NCBI GenBank assembly: GCA_040269895.1
Contig: CP158568.1
Location: 2,884,716 to 2,948,715, forward strand
Length of the DNA: 64,000 nucleotides
From: Ancalomicrobiaceae bacterium S20
GTDB lineage: Bacteria > Pseudomonadota > Alphaproteobacteria > Rhizobiales > Ancalomicrobiaceae
Reading direction: 5' to 3'
Shown here: piece after piece, positions 9,670 through 18,422 of the stretch
Numbering within the stretch: the first letter of the stretch is position 1
How the letters are laid out: the number at the start of each line of letters is the position of its first letter
Made by a program: the position numbers and the translations under genes
The notes under the pieces: model-generated
The model's database searches: none
What the model was told of the DNA's origin: nothing
The model's input: the letters and a program-made list of their open reading frames with translations, nothing else

Positions 9670-9706
9670 AGAAGAGACCCCGCGTCGAAAACGCGGGGTC
9701 TCTTCT
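9670..9706 (-). terminator. Perfect 16-bp hairpin; intrinsic-terminator shape for minus-strand transcripts
   Basis: The arms 9670-9685 and 9691-9706 pair perfectly (AGAAGAGACCCCGCGT with its complement) around a 5-nt loop, CGAAA. A run of six A lies on the left flank, so the T-tract of an intrinsic terminator follows the stem only on the minus strand. The plus-strand LysE gene ends 31 bp to the left and would get only the stem. Confidence 0.75.
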
Positions 9707-9848
9707 ACAGCGGCCGGGAGTAGGGGATGGCCAGCCGCCGATGATGACAATATAGAGTACTTTTTACGCAATTTCTTGCGAAAGTGGGCAGTCTGTCACC
9801 GCTCGCATTCGTTGAATCTTTCAAGAAAGCCGCATAGCCTCGCAGTTC

Positions 9849-10316
9849 ATGCGAGAGCTGCAGCTGGACGATCGCGATCGTCAGATCCTCAACGAGCTTC
9901 AGAACGACGGCCGGCTGTCGAATGCCGATCTGGCCGAACGCGTCAACCTGTCGCCCTCCGCCTGCCTTCGACGCGTCAACCTGCTTCTGGAGAGCGGCAT
10001 CGTCGCCGGAACCCATCTCGTGCTCGACGAGAAGGTCGCGGGCTTCGCCGGTACGGCCTACGTGTTCCTGACCCTCGCGGAACAGGGTGCGGAGATCTTT
10101 CAGGCTTTCGAAACGCGGGTCAGGGCCGTGCCGCAGATCCAGGAGTGCTACCTCGTCGCCGGGCAGACCGACTACATGATCCGGGTGGTGTTCGCCGACA
10201 TGGCCGACCTCGAGCGGCTGCACGCCGAGGTGATCTCCCGCCTCCCGGGCGTCGTCCAGATCCGTTCGGCGCTCGCCCTCAGAACGGTCAAGCGCACGAC
10301 CAAGCTGCCGATCTGA
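9849..10316 (+). CDS. Lrp/AsnC family transcriptional regulator
   Basis: A 155-residue feast/famine regulator. Residues about 5-60 form the AsnC-type helix-turn-helix (LDDRDRQILNELQNDGRLSN, then LAERVNLSPSACLRRV), and residues 70-145 form the ligand-binding RAM domain (VPQIQECYLVAGQTDYMIRV). Such proteins bind amino acids and control amino-acid transport and metabolism. It follows a LysE exporter, its plausible target. The 140 bp upstream is unusually A+T-rich for this genome, fitting a promoter and autoregulatory region. Confidence 0.93.
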   Translation: MRELQLDDRDRQILNELQNDGRLSNADLAERVNLSPSACLRRVNLLLESGIVAGTHLVLDEKVAGFAGTAYVFLTLAEQGAEIFQAFETRVRAVPQIQECYLVAGQTDYMIRVVFADMADLERLHAEVISRLPGVVQIRSALALRTVKRTTKLPI

Positions 10317-10431
10317 GCCAGGCACATGCTCTAAGTCATTATTAATAAACGTATTTCTTAGCACATTTCGATTGCGGCACCCGCTCGCCCGGCTCTAGGC
10401 TCCGGCGAGATCGTTCATTGGAGGCCGTCGC

Positions 10432-10854
10432 ATGGACCGGGTTCGGCCGCTTGTCGCTGCCGTCATCGCCGCCGTTTCGGCCGGCCTCGCCGCCGCGCCG
10501 CAGCCCGCGGCGGCCTACTCGATGCGGCCCGCGGATGCGATCGCCTATCTCAATCGCGACGGCGACGAGCGGCTCGACTGGTCGGAGATCGACTACGCCG
10601 CCCGGCGCGCCTTCGCGCGGCTCGACCGCAAGGGCGACGGCCGGATCCCGTTTGCCGATCTCGCCGACCGGCTCAACCGGCGCAGCTTCGACGCGGTCAA
10701 TCCGGACAAGGACGGCACGCTGGAGATCGACGAGTGGATGGCGCTGGTCCGCCGCCGCTTCGATGCCGCCGACCAGAGCCATGACGGCAGGCTCACCCGC
10801 AAGGAGCTGGCGACGCCGGCCGGCAAGGCCCTGCTCGACCTGCTGCTGGAGTGA
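10432..10854 (+). CDS. Secreted EF-hand calcium-binding protein
   Basis: A 140-residue protein with a signal peptide (LVAAVIAAVSAGLAAAPQPAAA, described in two parts: hydrophobic core about residues 6-20, then an AAA cleavage region). Four EF-hand-like loops follow, each starting with the DxDxDG pattern or a variant: NRDGDERLDWSE, DRKGDGRIPFAD, NPDKDGTLEIDE and DQSHDGRLTRKE. It probably binds calcium in the periplasm or outside the cell. GGAGG lies 7 nt upstream of the ATG. It converges on the ribBX gene; no partner is obvious. Confidence 0.85.
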   Translation: MDRVRPLVAAVIAAVSAGLAAAPQPAAAYSMRPADAIAYLNRDGDERLDWSEIDYAARRAFARLDRKGDGRIPFADLADRLNRRSFDAVNPDKDGTLEIDEWMALVRRRFDAADQSHDGRLTRKELATPAGKALLDLLLE

Positions 10855-10856
10855 AG

Positions 10857-10879
10857 ACCCCGGGGATATACCCCGGGGT
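10857..10879. terminator. Hairpin between convergent EF-hand and ribBX genes
   Basis: Arms ACCCCGGGG (10857-10865) and CCCCGGGGT (10871-10879) pair perfectly over a 5-nt loop, ATATA. It sits in the 32-bp gap between two convergent stop codons, so it could terminate both. There is no T-run on either side, so it is a weak intrinsic terminator at best. Confidence 0.5.
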
Positions 10880-10886
10880 TCCGACA

Positions 10887-12218
10887 TCAGCCGGAAAGCG
10901 CTTCGTTGCCCTCGATGTCGATGCCGAAGCCCTCGATACCGATGTAGCGGCGCGGCTTCGAGGAGATCAGCCGGATCGACGAGACGCCGAGATCCTTGAG
11001 GATCTGCGCGCCGAGGCCGATCTCGCGCCACTGCTCCTGCCGCGAGGAGGCCGAGATGTGGCTCTCGGTCTCGGCTGCCGCCAGACCGTCGCGCGGCCGC
11101 TCGGCCGCACGGGCGACGCCGACCGACCCCTCGCGCAGATAGACGAACACGCCGCGCCCGCCCTTGGCGACCTGGGCGGCGACCTTGTCGATGGTGCGAT
11201 TGAGCCCGAACACGTCGTCGACGACGTTTTCCAGATGCAGCCGGACCGGGACGGCGCGGCCGTCGCGGATGTCGCCCCAGACCACCGCGAGGTGGTGCAT
11301 CGGGTCATAAGGCGTCTGGTAGGCGATCGCGCGCGCCTTGCCGAACGGCGTATCGATCTCCTGCTCCTCGACGCGCGCGACGAGCTTCTCGTTGCGCTGG
11401 CGATAGGCGATCAGATCGGCGACCGATACGATCTTGAGGCCATGGGCACGGGCGAACTCGGCCACCTGCGGGCCGCGCTTGACCGAACCGTCGTCGTTGA
11501 CCAGTTCGCAGATCACGCCGACCGGCGGCAGGCCGGCGAGCCGGCAGAGATCGACCGCCGCTTCCGTATGGCCCGAGCGGGTCAGCACGCCGCCGTCCTT
11601 GGCGATCAGCGGGAAGATGTGGCCGGGGCGGACGAAGTCCGCCGGACCGACGTTCGAATTGGCGAGCGCGCGCACGGTGTTGCAGCGCTCCTCGGCCGAG
11701 ATGCCGGTGGTCAGCCCGTGGCGGTAGTCGATCGTGACCGTGAAGGCCGTGCCGAGCGGCGCATCGTTGGCGGCGACCATCGGCTCCAGGTGGAGCCGGC
11801 GCGCCAGATCGCGCGGGATCGGCGCGCAGACGATGCCGGAGGTGTGGCGCACGATGAAGGCGAGCTTCTCGGGCGTCGCATGAACCGCCGCGACGATCAG
11901 ATCGCCCTCGTTCTCGCGATCGTCGTCGTCGGTGACGACCACGATCTCGCCGGCTTCGAAGGCACGGATCGCCTCGGCCACGGACTGCTGGGACATCATG
12001 AGCTCCTTGAGGGCAAAGTCGCGGCCGGAGAGGCCGATCAGGTCGTTGGGCGTGACCTCGCCGCCGGTGGCGCGCGCGATCTTCTCCGCCGTCTCGCGCC
12101 CGACCCAGGCGCGATCATCGTTGCAGAGCGCCGTCACCGCCGCCGGCGACAGGCCGACACGGCGCGCAAAGGCGCTGCGGGTTTCATTGTGCTGAGAGAG
12201 CCATTGGTCGAGACGCAT
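10887..12218 (-). CDS. ribBX: RibBX: 3,4-dihydroxy-2-butanone 4-phosphate synthase with RibA-like domain and an extra N-terminal helix-turn-helix
   Basis: 443 residues in three parts. Residues 1-70 look like a Cro/C1-type DNA-binding domain (RSAFARRVGLSPAAVTAL, then VGRETAEKIARATGG). Residues about 77-275 are RibB, which makes the four-carbon riboflavin precursor from ribulose 5-phosphate, with DDRENEGD and RSGHTEAAVD intact. Residues about 280-443 align with GTP cyclohydrolase II, but the three zinc cysteines (E. coli C..G.......C.C) are replaced (HLENVVDDVFGL), so that activity is very likely absent. A RibB fused to an inactive RibA-like domain is the known proteobacterial RibBX variant; the helix-turn-helix is an addition I do not know from it. 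No FMN riboswitch was seen upstream. Confidence 0.88.
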   Translation of the reverse strand: MRLDQWLSQHNETRSAFARRVGLSPAAVTALCNDDRAWVGRETAEKIARATGGEVTPNDLIGLSGRDFALKELMMSQQSVAEAIRAFEAGEIVVVTDDDDRENEGDLIVAAVHATPEKLAFIVRHTSGIVCAPIPRDLARRLHLEPMVAANDAPLGTAFTVTIDYRHGLTTGISAEERCNTVRALANSNVGPADFVRPGHIFPLIAKDGGVLTRSGHTEAAVDLCRLAGLPPVGVICELVNDDGSVKRGPQVAEFARAHGLKIVSVADLIAYRQRNEKLVARVEEQEIDTPFGKARAIAYQTPYDPMHHLAVVWGDIRDGRAVPVRLHLENVVDDVFGLNRTIDKVAAQVAKGGRGVFVYLREGSVGVARAAERPRDGLAAAETESHISASSRQEQWREIGLGAQILKDLGVSSIRLISSKPRRYIGIEGFGIDIEGNEALSG

Positions 12219-12432
12219 GAGGGCATGCTAGAGCCGAACCGCATTCGGCGCCAGCGAATTCATCCTGCGTTTTCAGCATTACTGAAAGTCAGTGAACGCC
12301 AGTGTCGGGGAGACTCTATCAGAGGCCCATGAGGCGGGCGCCAAATCAGCCTCTGAGTTGTCCACCGAGCCAAATCCGACCGTTGCAGTATTCAGATTGG
12401 TTGATCCTAGGGAAGATGTTTTCGCTGATACG

Positions 12433-12879
12433 TCAATTTGGCTCTCGATGCTTCTCCAGGAACTGAAAGCTTTCATATCTGAGCTTTTCCTCTGATTTTG
12501 TAAGGGCTATTTCTTCAAGATCAGGCATCCGCCCAGTCAAACCACGAGCGGCGAGTTCAACAACCCGCGCCAACGACCTTGTACACCGAAGCGGCTGCCC
12601 TTTTACACATCTAAAATCAACATTAATTTTCAACATATATTCTACTACTTCGTCATCCGTCATCTCGTAATCAGTTTCCAATTCGCCATCAGAAAAATAC
12701 GCGCTAGCTTCATCCAAACTTATTCCAAAATTCCGAAACGCAAACTGGTCGATACAAGATTCTGATCGAGGGCTAATCTCGCCGGCCCTTCCGCTATAGA
12801 GAATGAGACTGCTCTCAACATCCAAGCATCCCGGAAGATCTCGGATGGCAAGAAGCTTGGCCTTAACTTTCACATTCAT
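12433..12879 (-). CDS. Orphan hypothetical protein in a low-GC patch
   Basis: A 148-residue acidic protein (MNVKVKAKLLAIRDLPG... with SDGELETDYEMTDDEVVEYM in the middle) matching no family I recognise. Its codons often end in A or T, unlike every neighbour, and the surrounding 12290-12990 is clearly A+T-richer than the rest. A strong GGGGGAGG precedes the ATG pair at 12882 and 12879; the second gives better spacing. No signal peptide or membrane segment is visible. Position between ribBX and aroC with foreign base composition suggests recent horizontal gain. Possible cargo such as an immunity protein cannot be inferred. Confidence 0.65.
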   Translation of the reverse strand: MNVKVKAKLLAIRDLPGCLDVESSLILYSGRAGEISPRSESCIDQFAFRNFGISLDEASAYFSDGELETDYEMTDDEVVEYMLKINVDFRCVKGQPLRCTRSLARVVELAARGLTGRMPDLEEIALTKSEEKLRYESFQFLEKHREPN

Positions 12880-12991
12880 CATGAACCTCCCCCGCTCCAC
12901 ACGCAGGCGTATCCATGTAGACCCGCCAAGGAATACACGAACTAAAGAGGAACATAAAGGGTTCATAAAGCGTATTCGCGGAATTTTTGTC

Positions 12992-14083
12992 TCAGCGGCC
13001 CGTCTGCCCCCGGTGGCGCAGGAAATGGTCCGCCAGGACGATCGCGAGCATCGCCTCACCGACCGGCACCGCGCGGATGCCGACGCAGGGGTCGTGGCGG
13101 CCCTTGGTCAGGATCTCGGTCTCGGCGCCCGACTTGTCGATGGTGTGGCGCGGGGTCAGGATCGACGAGGTCGGCTTGACCGCGAAACGCGCGACGACCG
13201 GCTGGCCGGACGAGATGCCGCCCAGAATGCCGCCGGCGTGGTTGGAGCGGAATTCCGGCTCGTGATTGCCGCCGGCATAGATCTCGTCGGCGTTTTCCTC
13301 GCCGGTCAGTTCGGCGCTCGCGAAGCCGGCGCCGATCTCGACGCCCTTGACCGCGTTGATCGCCATCAGCGCGGCGGCGATATCCTGATCGAGCTTACCA
13401 TAGAGCGGCGCGCCCCAGCCGGCCGGCACGCCCTCGGCGACCACCTCGATGACGGCACCGATCGACGAACCCGCCTTGCGGATGCCGTCGAGATAGTCCT
13501 CCCACAGCGCGGCGGCCTTGGCATCCGGGCAGAAGAACGGGTTCTCGTTCACCTGCTCCCAATCCCAGTTGGCACGATCGATCTTGTGCGGGCCCATCTG
13601 CACCATGGCGCCGCGGATCGTCACGCCGGGGATCACCTTGCGCGCCACCGCGCCGGCCGCGACGCGGGCGGCCGTCTCGCGCGCCGAGGAGCGGCCACCG
13701 CCGCGATAGTCGCGGACGCCGTATTTGGCGTCGTAGGTGAAATCCGCGTGGCCGGGGCGGAACTTGTCGCGGATGTCGGAATAGTCCTTCGAGCGCTGGT
13801 CGACGTTGCGGATCATCAGCGAGATCGGCGTGCCGGTTGTGACCGGGCCGCCGGTGCGCTCGTCCTCGAACACGCCCGACAGGATCTCGACCTCGTCCGG
13901 CTCGCGGCGCTGCGTCACGAAGCGCGACTGGCCGGGCTTGCGCTTGTCGAGGAAGCTCTGGATCTCGGCCGCGGTCAGGGCAATGCCGGGCGGGCAGCCG
14001 TCGACGACGGCGCCGAGCGCGGGTCCGTGGCTCTCGCCCCAGGTCGTGACACGGAAGAGATGACCGAAAGTGTTGTGCGACAT
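12992..14083 (-). CDS. aroC: Chorismate synthase
   Basis: Last enzyme of the shikimate pathway: converts 5-enolpyruvylshikimate 3-phosphate to chorismate with reduced FMN. The 363-residue protein starts [20 protein letters not shown] and has the family motifs [23 protein letters not shown] and RHDPCV, covering the full normal length. The ATG at 14083 matches the conserved N-terminus. Its product feeds the pabA/pabB genes at 51-53 kb, among others. The stop lies at the edge of the low-GC patch. Confidence 0.97.
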   Translation of the reverse strand: MSHNTFGHLFRVTTWGESHGPALGAVVDGCPPGIALTAAEIQSFLDKRKPGQSRFVTQRREPDEVEILSGVFEDERTGGPVTTGTPISLMIRNVDQRSKDYSDIRDKFRPGHADFTYDAKYGVRDYRGGGRSSARETAARVAAGAVARKVIPGVTIRGAMVQMGPHKIDRANWDWEQVNENPFFCPDAKAAALWEDYLDGIRKAGSSIGAVIEVVAEGVPAGWGAPLYGKLDQDIAAALMAINAVKGVEIGAGFASAELTGEENADEIYAGGNHEPEFRSNHAGGILGGISSGQPVVARFAVKPTSSILTPRHTIDKSGAETEILTKGRHDPCVGIRAVPVGEAMLAIVLADHFLRHRGQTGR

Positions 14084-14219
14084 GGGATCGGGCGCCGGCT
14101 CCGGAAGGACGAGCCCGCGCGTTGTGTGTTGGTCGCGCAAGCCTTTTCCGACCGGATCATTGTGTTCCGGCCGGGCCTTGCTCTAGGCCAAACGGGGCCG
14201 GGCGTCAAAGCCGATCGGC

Positions 14220-15044
14220 TCAGCCGAGGTTCTTCTTGAAGAAGTAGAGCGTCCGCTCCCACGCGGTCGCGGCATCCTCGGCGTCGTAGCGGGCGCCGGT
14301 CGGGTTGGCGAAGGCGTGGTCGGCCTCATACCAGTAGACCGTCAGCCGCTCGGCCTGCCCGGCCTCGCGCATCGCCTTCTCGAAGCCCGCGACCATCTCC
14401 TGATTGATCGACTTGTCCTGCGTGCCGAAATGGCCGAGCACGGGGCCGGCGAGCGTCTTCAGCTCCTGCGCGGAGCGGCGGACGTTGCCGTAATAGATCA
14501 CGGTCGCGTCGACCGGCGTCGCGATCGAGGTCTGCAGCGACCAGCCACCGCCGAAGCACCAGCCGACGGTGCCGACCTTGCCGGTCGAGCGCGGATGGCC
14601 GCGCAGCCACTGCACGGCGGAGACGGCGAGATCGGCCGCGGCGGCCTGGTCGATCCCGCCGACGAGCTGCTGGGCCTGCTGGGCGTCCTGGGCGACGCGG
14701 CCGCCGAACAGGTCGATCGCGAGCGCGACATAGCCCTGGGCGGCGAACTCGGCCGCGACGGCCTTGATCTGGTCGTTGAGGCCCCACCATTCGTGGAACA
14801 GCAGCACCACCGGCGCCTTCTCGGCCGCCGGCAGCGCCAGCGCGCCGGTCACCGTTCGGCCACCGGCGGAGGGGAAGGACACGGTCTCGACGCGATCGGC
14901 GGCCGCTTGGGCGAGGGCGCGATCGGCAAGCACGGCGGCGAGCGGCAGGCTGGCGATGCCGGCCAGGAAGCGCCGGCGCAACGCGTCGGGGACGATGATC
15001 GGCGGCAGATCCGCGTGATGACCGCAGCCGTCCAGCGAACACAT
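14220..15044 (-). CDS. Exported dienelactone hydrolase family protein
   Basis: An alpha/beta hydrolase of 274 residues. After a short leader, RRRFLAGIASLPLAA followed by ALAQA looks like a twin-arginine export signal. The nucleophile is cysteine (GWCFGGG), as in true dienelactone hydrolases, with the acid in GTQDKS and the histidine in ADHAFAN; HEWWGL supplies the oxyanion region. These enzymes open lactone rings in chloroaromatic breakdown, but many homologues have unknown substrates. GGGAGGAGATC lies upstream of the ATG. It stands alone between aroC and a phosphatase. Confidence 0.88.
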   Translation of the reverse strand: MCSLDGCGHHADLPPIIVPDALRRRFLAGIASLPLAAVLADRALAQAAADRVETVSFPSAGGRTVTGALALPAAEKAPVVLLFHEWWGLNDQIKAVAAEFAAQGYVALAIDLFGGRVAQDAQQAQQLVGGIDQAAAADLAVSAVQWLRGHPRSTGKVGTVGWCFGGGWSLQTSIATPVDATVIYYGNVRRSAQELKTLAGPVLGHFGTQDKSINQEMVAGFEKAMREAGQAERLTVYWYEADHAFANPTGARYDAEDAATAWERTLYFFKKNLG

Positions 15045-15195
15045 GACTTGATCTCCTCCCGCGCGGCCGGGTCAATCGCCCGGCATCTGTGCACGGGGCG
15101 CACTCTTAGAACATTTCAGGGGGCGGCGAAAAGGCCGAAAGCTCTAGGACTTTGACTTTCCGCGCGTTCCGGAGCCTCGACAGGGGCGCCTTGCC

Positions 15196-15792
15196 TCAGC
15201 GCCAGACGCCGTCGGTGCCGGTCCAGACGTAGAAGCGATCCTGCGGCACGAACAGTTCGGCGAGCGCCGGATCCCGTTCCGTCTCGATCACGCCCTTCAG
15301 CGCCCGGAACACGCCGCCGTGCGAGACGATCACGAGGTCGCCGCGGCTTGCTGCGAGCCAGCCGCCGACCCGCTCGGTCAGCATCACGTAGCTCTCGCCG
15401 TTCGGCGGCAGGAAGTGCCACTTGTCGGCCAGGATCGCCGCGTGCGACGCGGGATCGGACACGGCGATGTCCTCGTAGGTCAGCCCCTCGAAGTCGCCGT
15501 AGGAGACCTCGCTCAGCGCGGGCGTCGTGGCATAGCCGGAGACATCGAGCCCGAGCTGCCGGCGAACGATCTCCATCGTCTCGCGAGCGCGGGCGAGCGG
15601 GCTGGCGACGAAGGTGAACTCGGCGGCCGTGCGACCGCGCGCCTCCAGTTCCTCGGCGAGCGCCCGGCCGTTGCGGGCCGCCTGCTCGCGGCCGGTGGCG
15701 TTGAGCGGAATGTCCTTGGAACCCTGGAGCCGGCGAGCGGCGTTCCAGTCGGTCTGGCCATGGCGAATGTGGATGATGGTGCGCGGCGACAT
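15196..15792 (-). CDS. Histidine phosphatase family protein
   Basis: A phosphoglycerate-mutase-like phosphatase of 198 residues. The phosphorylated histidine is in the N-terminal RHGQTDWN motif, followed by QGSKDIPLNATG; the second catalytic histidine is in VIVSHGGVFRA near residue 150, and SPLARARET carries the conserved arginine. The substrate is not predictable (phosphoglycerate, fructose 2,6-bisphosphate, alpha-ribazole phosphate and phosphoprotein activities exist in the family). It lies downstream of fabI on the same strand with a gap of about 145 bp. Confidence 0.9.
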   Translation of the reverse strand: MSPRTIIHIRHGQTDWNAARRLQGSKDIPLNATGREQAARNGRALAEELEARGRTAAEFTFVASPLARARETMEIVRRQLGLDVSGYATTPALSEVSYGDFEGLTYEDIAVSDPASHAAILADKWHFLPPNGESYVMLTERVGGWLAASRGDLVIVSHGGVFRALKGVIETERDPALAELFVPQDRFYVWTGTDGVWR

Positions 15793-15938
15793 CGGAAATC
15801 CGGCTCGACGATCAACCAGCCAATAGCCCGGCGTGACGCCGGCGGCAACCGGACGAACCGCCGCGACCCCGGGCGTCTCGCATCGGCACCGGCCGGCGAC
15901 GGAACGCCTGTCGCGCCGTAGGCGCCGACCGGGTCCGA

Positions 15939-16757
15939 TCAGTCCTTGACGACGCTGATGTCCGGCGCGTCGACGGCCTTCATGCCGACGACATGATAGC
16001 CGGCGTCGACATGCAGGACCTCGCCGGTCACGCCGCGGCCGAGGTCCGAGAGCAGGAACAGCGCGCTGTCGCCGACCTCCTCGATCGAGACGGTCCGCTT
16101 CAGCGGCGCGTTGTACTCGTTCCACTTCAGAATGTAGCGGAAGTCGCCGATGCCCGAGGCGGCGAGCGTCTTGATCGGGCCGGCCGAGATCGCGTTGACG
16201 CGGATCTGGTTGTTGCCGAGGTCGACGGCGAGGTAGCGCACCGAGGCTTCCAGCGCGGCCTTGGCGACGCCCATCACGTTGTAGTGGGGCATCACCTTCT
16301 CGGCGCCGTAATAGGTCAGCGTCAGGATCGAACCGCCGGCGGTCATGAGCTTTTCGGCGCGCTGGGCGACCGCCGTCAGGCTGTAGACCGAGATCAGCAT
16401 CGTCTTGTTGAAGTTGTCCTCGGTCGTCTCGACATAGCGACCGGTGAGCTGGTCCTTGTCGGAGAAGGCGATCGCGTGGACGACGAAATCGAGCTTGCCC
16501 CAGGCCTTCTCGATTTCGGCGAAGACGGCGTCGATCGAGGCGGCGTCAGTGACGTCGCAGTGGCCGGCGACCAGCGCGCCGATCTCGGCGGCGAGCGGCT
16601 CGACACGCTTCTTCAGCGCGTCGCCCTGGTAGGTCAGCGCGATCTCGGCGCCGGCATCGGCCGCGGCCTTGGCGATGCCCCAGGCGATGGACCGGTTGTT
16701 GGCAACACCCATGACAAGCCCGCGCTTGCCGGCCATCAACCCTTTCGCCTCGACCAT
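15939..16757 (-). CDS. fabI: Enoyl-[acyl-carrier-protein] reductase (NADH)
   Basis: Catalyses the last reductive step of each fatty-acid elongation cycle and is the target of triclosan in many bacteria. The 272-residue protein begins GLMAGKRGLVMGVANNRSIA (nucleotide site), with the active-site pair TYYGAEK and YNVMGVAKAA giving the Tyr-x6-Lys of FabI, then AISAGPIKTLAASGI. Length and motifs are normal. The ATG at 16757 gives the conserved start. It is the first gene before the 400-bp non-coding gap to its right. Confidence 0.96.
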   Translation of the reverse strand: MVEAKGLMAGKRGLVMGVANNRSIAWGIAKAAADAGAEIALTYQGDALKKRVEPLAAEIGALVAGHCDVTDAASIDAVFAEIEKAWGKLDFVVHAIAFSDKDQLTGRYVETTEDNFNKTMLISVYSLTAVAQRAEKLMTAGGSILTLTYYGAEKVMPHYNVMGVAKAALEASVRYLAVDLGNNQIRVNAISAGPIKTLAASGIGDFRYILKWNEYNAPLKRTVSIEEVGDSALFLLSDLGRGVTGEVLHVDAGYHVVGMKAVDAPDISVVKD

Positions 16758-17157
16758 CGCCTCAGTTCCCTCGCTCGGACAATCCTGCGCCGGGGGCGTC
16801 CCGCCGGCCGGGACCGTATGACACAGGGGCTGCCGGCTCCGCAAGCACGGCAAGCCGAAGCCGCCACCGGTGTCTGGCTCGTATGCTCATGCTGCAGCGG
16901 AGGATCCGGGGGTTACCACCCCACGCGACCGAGCTGCCACGCCCTTCCGAAGGGTCGGACGAGCGACTTGAAGTGACTTCCCGATCAACGGCTTGACTAC
17001 GTCCGCACAGGCTTGCGTCGCGCGCCGATCGCGCCGTGGGCTCGGAACGCGCCGCGGCCGTGGGGGAACCACAGCCCCGTTCCGGCATTCTTCGACGTGG
17101 CGACGGCAGCAGGGCCGCCGTTCCCAGACTACGCCCCGATCAAAAGGAAAACGATCA
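16758..17157. other. 400-bp non-coding gap between divergent fabI and a small secreted-protein gene
   Basis: No coding frame with convincing composition or homology was found on either strand. It should hold the promoters for fabI (leftward) and for the gene at 17158 (rightward). A TTGACT is at about 16992 but no matching -10 box is obvious. No palindrome or RNA element was recognised. Confidence 0.5.
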
Positions 17158-17388
17158 ATGATCAGGACCTTCATTCTCGCCGCGGCAACCGCCGCCTCGA
17201 CGCTCGCCGGTGTCGCCGTCTCGATCGAACCGGCTTCGGCCCAGGTCCGGGTCTATGTCGATCGCCCGCACGAGCGCCGCTGCGAGACGCGCATGGTGCC
17301 GGGCCGACGGATCCAGACCTGCGGGCGCCACGGCTGCCGCACCAAGTGGATCCCGCCGCATCGCGAGCGCGTCTGCTTCCGCCGCTGA
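17158..17388 (+). CDS. Small secreted cysteine-containing basic protein
   Basis: A 76-residue protein with a signal peptide (MIRTFILAAATAASTLAG, cleavage likely after EPASAQ) and a mature part of about 47 residues rich in Arg with four cysteines (RRCETRMV, QTCGRHGCRT, RVCFRR), which could form two disulfides. AAAAGGAAAACGATCA precedes the ATG, giving a good ribosome binding site. No family was recognised. A function in the periplasm or cell surface is likely from the signal alone. Confidence 0.7.
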   Translation: MIRTFILAAATAASTLAGVAVSIEPASAQVRVYVDRPHERRCETRMVPGRRIQTCGRHGCRTKWIPPHRERVCFRR

Positions 17389-17428
17389 CCGGGGATCCTG
17401 CTCGAAAAACCCGCGCAGCGGGGCTCGA

Positions 17429-18202
17429 CTAGAACAGGCTCTGCTGCCCGTCATCCCCGCCCTCGCGTTTCCGGGTTTTCGCTGCCGGGCGCGAGGGCGG
17501 TTTCGTATCGGCGTCGGTTGCCATAGCCAGCGGTTCGGAAAGCGGAGCCTGGAGACCTTCGTCATCGTTGCGAACGGCATTGACCCGGGTCGAGACCGGC
17601 ACCGCCTCGAAGAAGTCCTCCGCGGCCGGCCGCAGCATCGCGGTCGCGGCGCGCGCGTCGGTCGCGACCGTGTCGAGCCAGCGCTCGAACTCTGAAGAGT
17701 GCACCACGGCCGGCATGCGATCGTGGATCGGCGACAGGGTGCGATTGGCAGGGACGGTCAGGATCGCGCCGGTGTCGATCTCCGAGCCGTCGGCCGAGGC
17801 CCAGGTTTCCCACAAGCCCGCGAAGGCGACCGGTGCGCCGTCGCGCGGCCGGATCCAGTAGGGCTGCTTGCCGCCGTCCGGGGTCTTGCGCCATTCGTAG
17901 AAGCCGGAGGCCGGCACCAGTGCGCGCCGATGGCGCATCGCGGCGCGGAAGGCCGGTTTCTCGGCCGCGGTCTCGGCGCGGGCGTTGATCAACAAGGAGA
18001 AGTCGCGCGGGTCCTTCGCCCAGCCCGGAATAAAACCCCAGCGGACGAGCAGAAACCGCCGCTGACCTTCGGCGCGGATGACGAGGCCGATCGGCTGGGT
18101 CGGCGCGATGTTGTAGCGGGCCGGGAAGTTCGGATGATCGACATAGCCGAAGGTCCGGCGGATCGCTTCCGGCTCGGCGGTCAGGGCGTAGCGTCCGCAC
18201 AT
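17429..18202 (-). CDS. SOS response-associated peptidase (YedK/HMCES family)
   Basis: HMCES/YedK proteins crosslink through Cys2 to abasic sites in single-stranded DNA and protect them. The 257-residue protein starts MCGRYAL, giving the required Cys2 after Met removal. LLINARAET, HRRALVPASGFYEW and HDRMPAVV carry the conserved Asn, Glu and His of the active site. The C-terminal 30 residues are a Lys/Arg-rich tail (PPSRPAAKTRKREGGD) probably disordered. The ATG at 18202 is fixed by the need for Cys2. Confidence 0.94.
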   Translation of the reverse strand: MCGRYALTAEPEAIRRTFGYVDHPNFPARYNIAPTQPIGLVIRAEGQRRFLLVRWGFIPGWAKDPRDFSLLINARAETAAEKPAFRAAMRHRRALVPASGFYEWRKTPDGGKQPYWIRPRDGAPVAFAGLWETWASADGSEIDTGAILTVPANRTLSPIHDRMPAVVHSSEFERWLDTVATDARAATAMLRPAAEDFFEAVPVSTRVNAVRNDDEGLQAPLSEPLAMATDADTKPPSRPAAKTRKREGGDDGQQSLF

Positions 18203-18422
18203 GGTTCCAGTCCTCGCCGAATCACCGCAGCTGCAAACGTTGCAGACGACCATGGACGAAGCGCGGTCGTCGCGGCCGGATCGATGACCGCCACGGACGC
18301 AGCTGCGCATTCGCCGCCGCGCCCCGACGGAAAGCCGGCGAAATGACACTCACGCATCGTAAGCAATTGGCAACCGTCCACCCTCTAATTTCGGTACAGA
18401 TAACATTGGGCGGGACAACGCG

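Noticed and set aside
12219-12432. Possible FMN riboswitch before ribBX
   Set aside because: No RFN-element core sequences or pairing were found in the upstream region.
12292-12495. Small plus-strand frame in the low-GC patch
   Set aside because: Overlaps the 3' end of the supported orphan gene, has no ribosome binding site, and no recognisable sequence.
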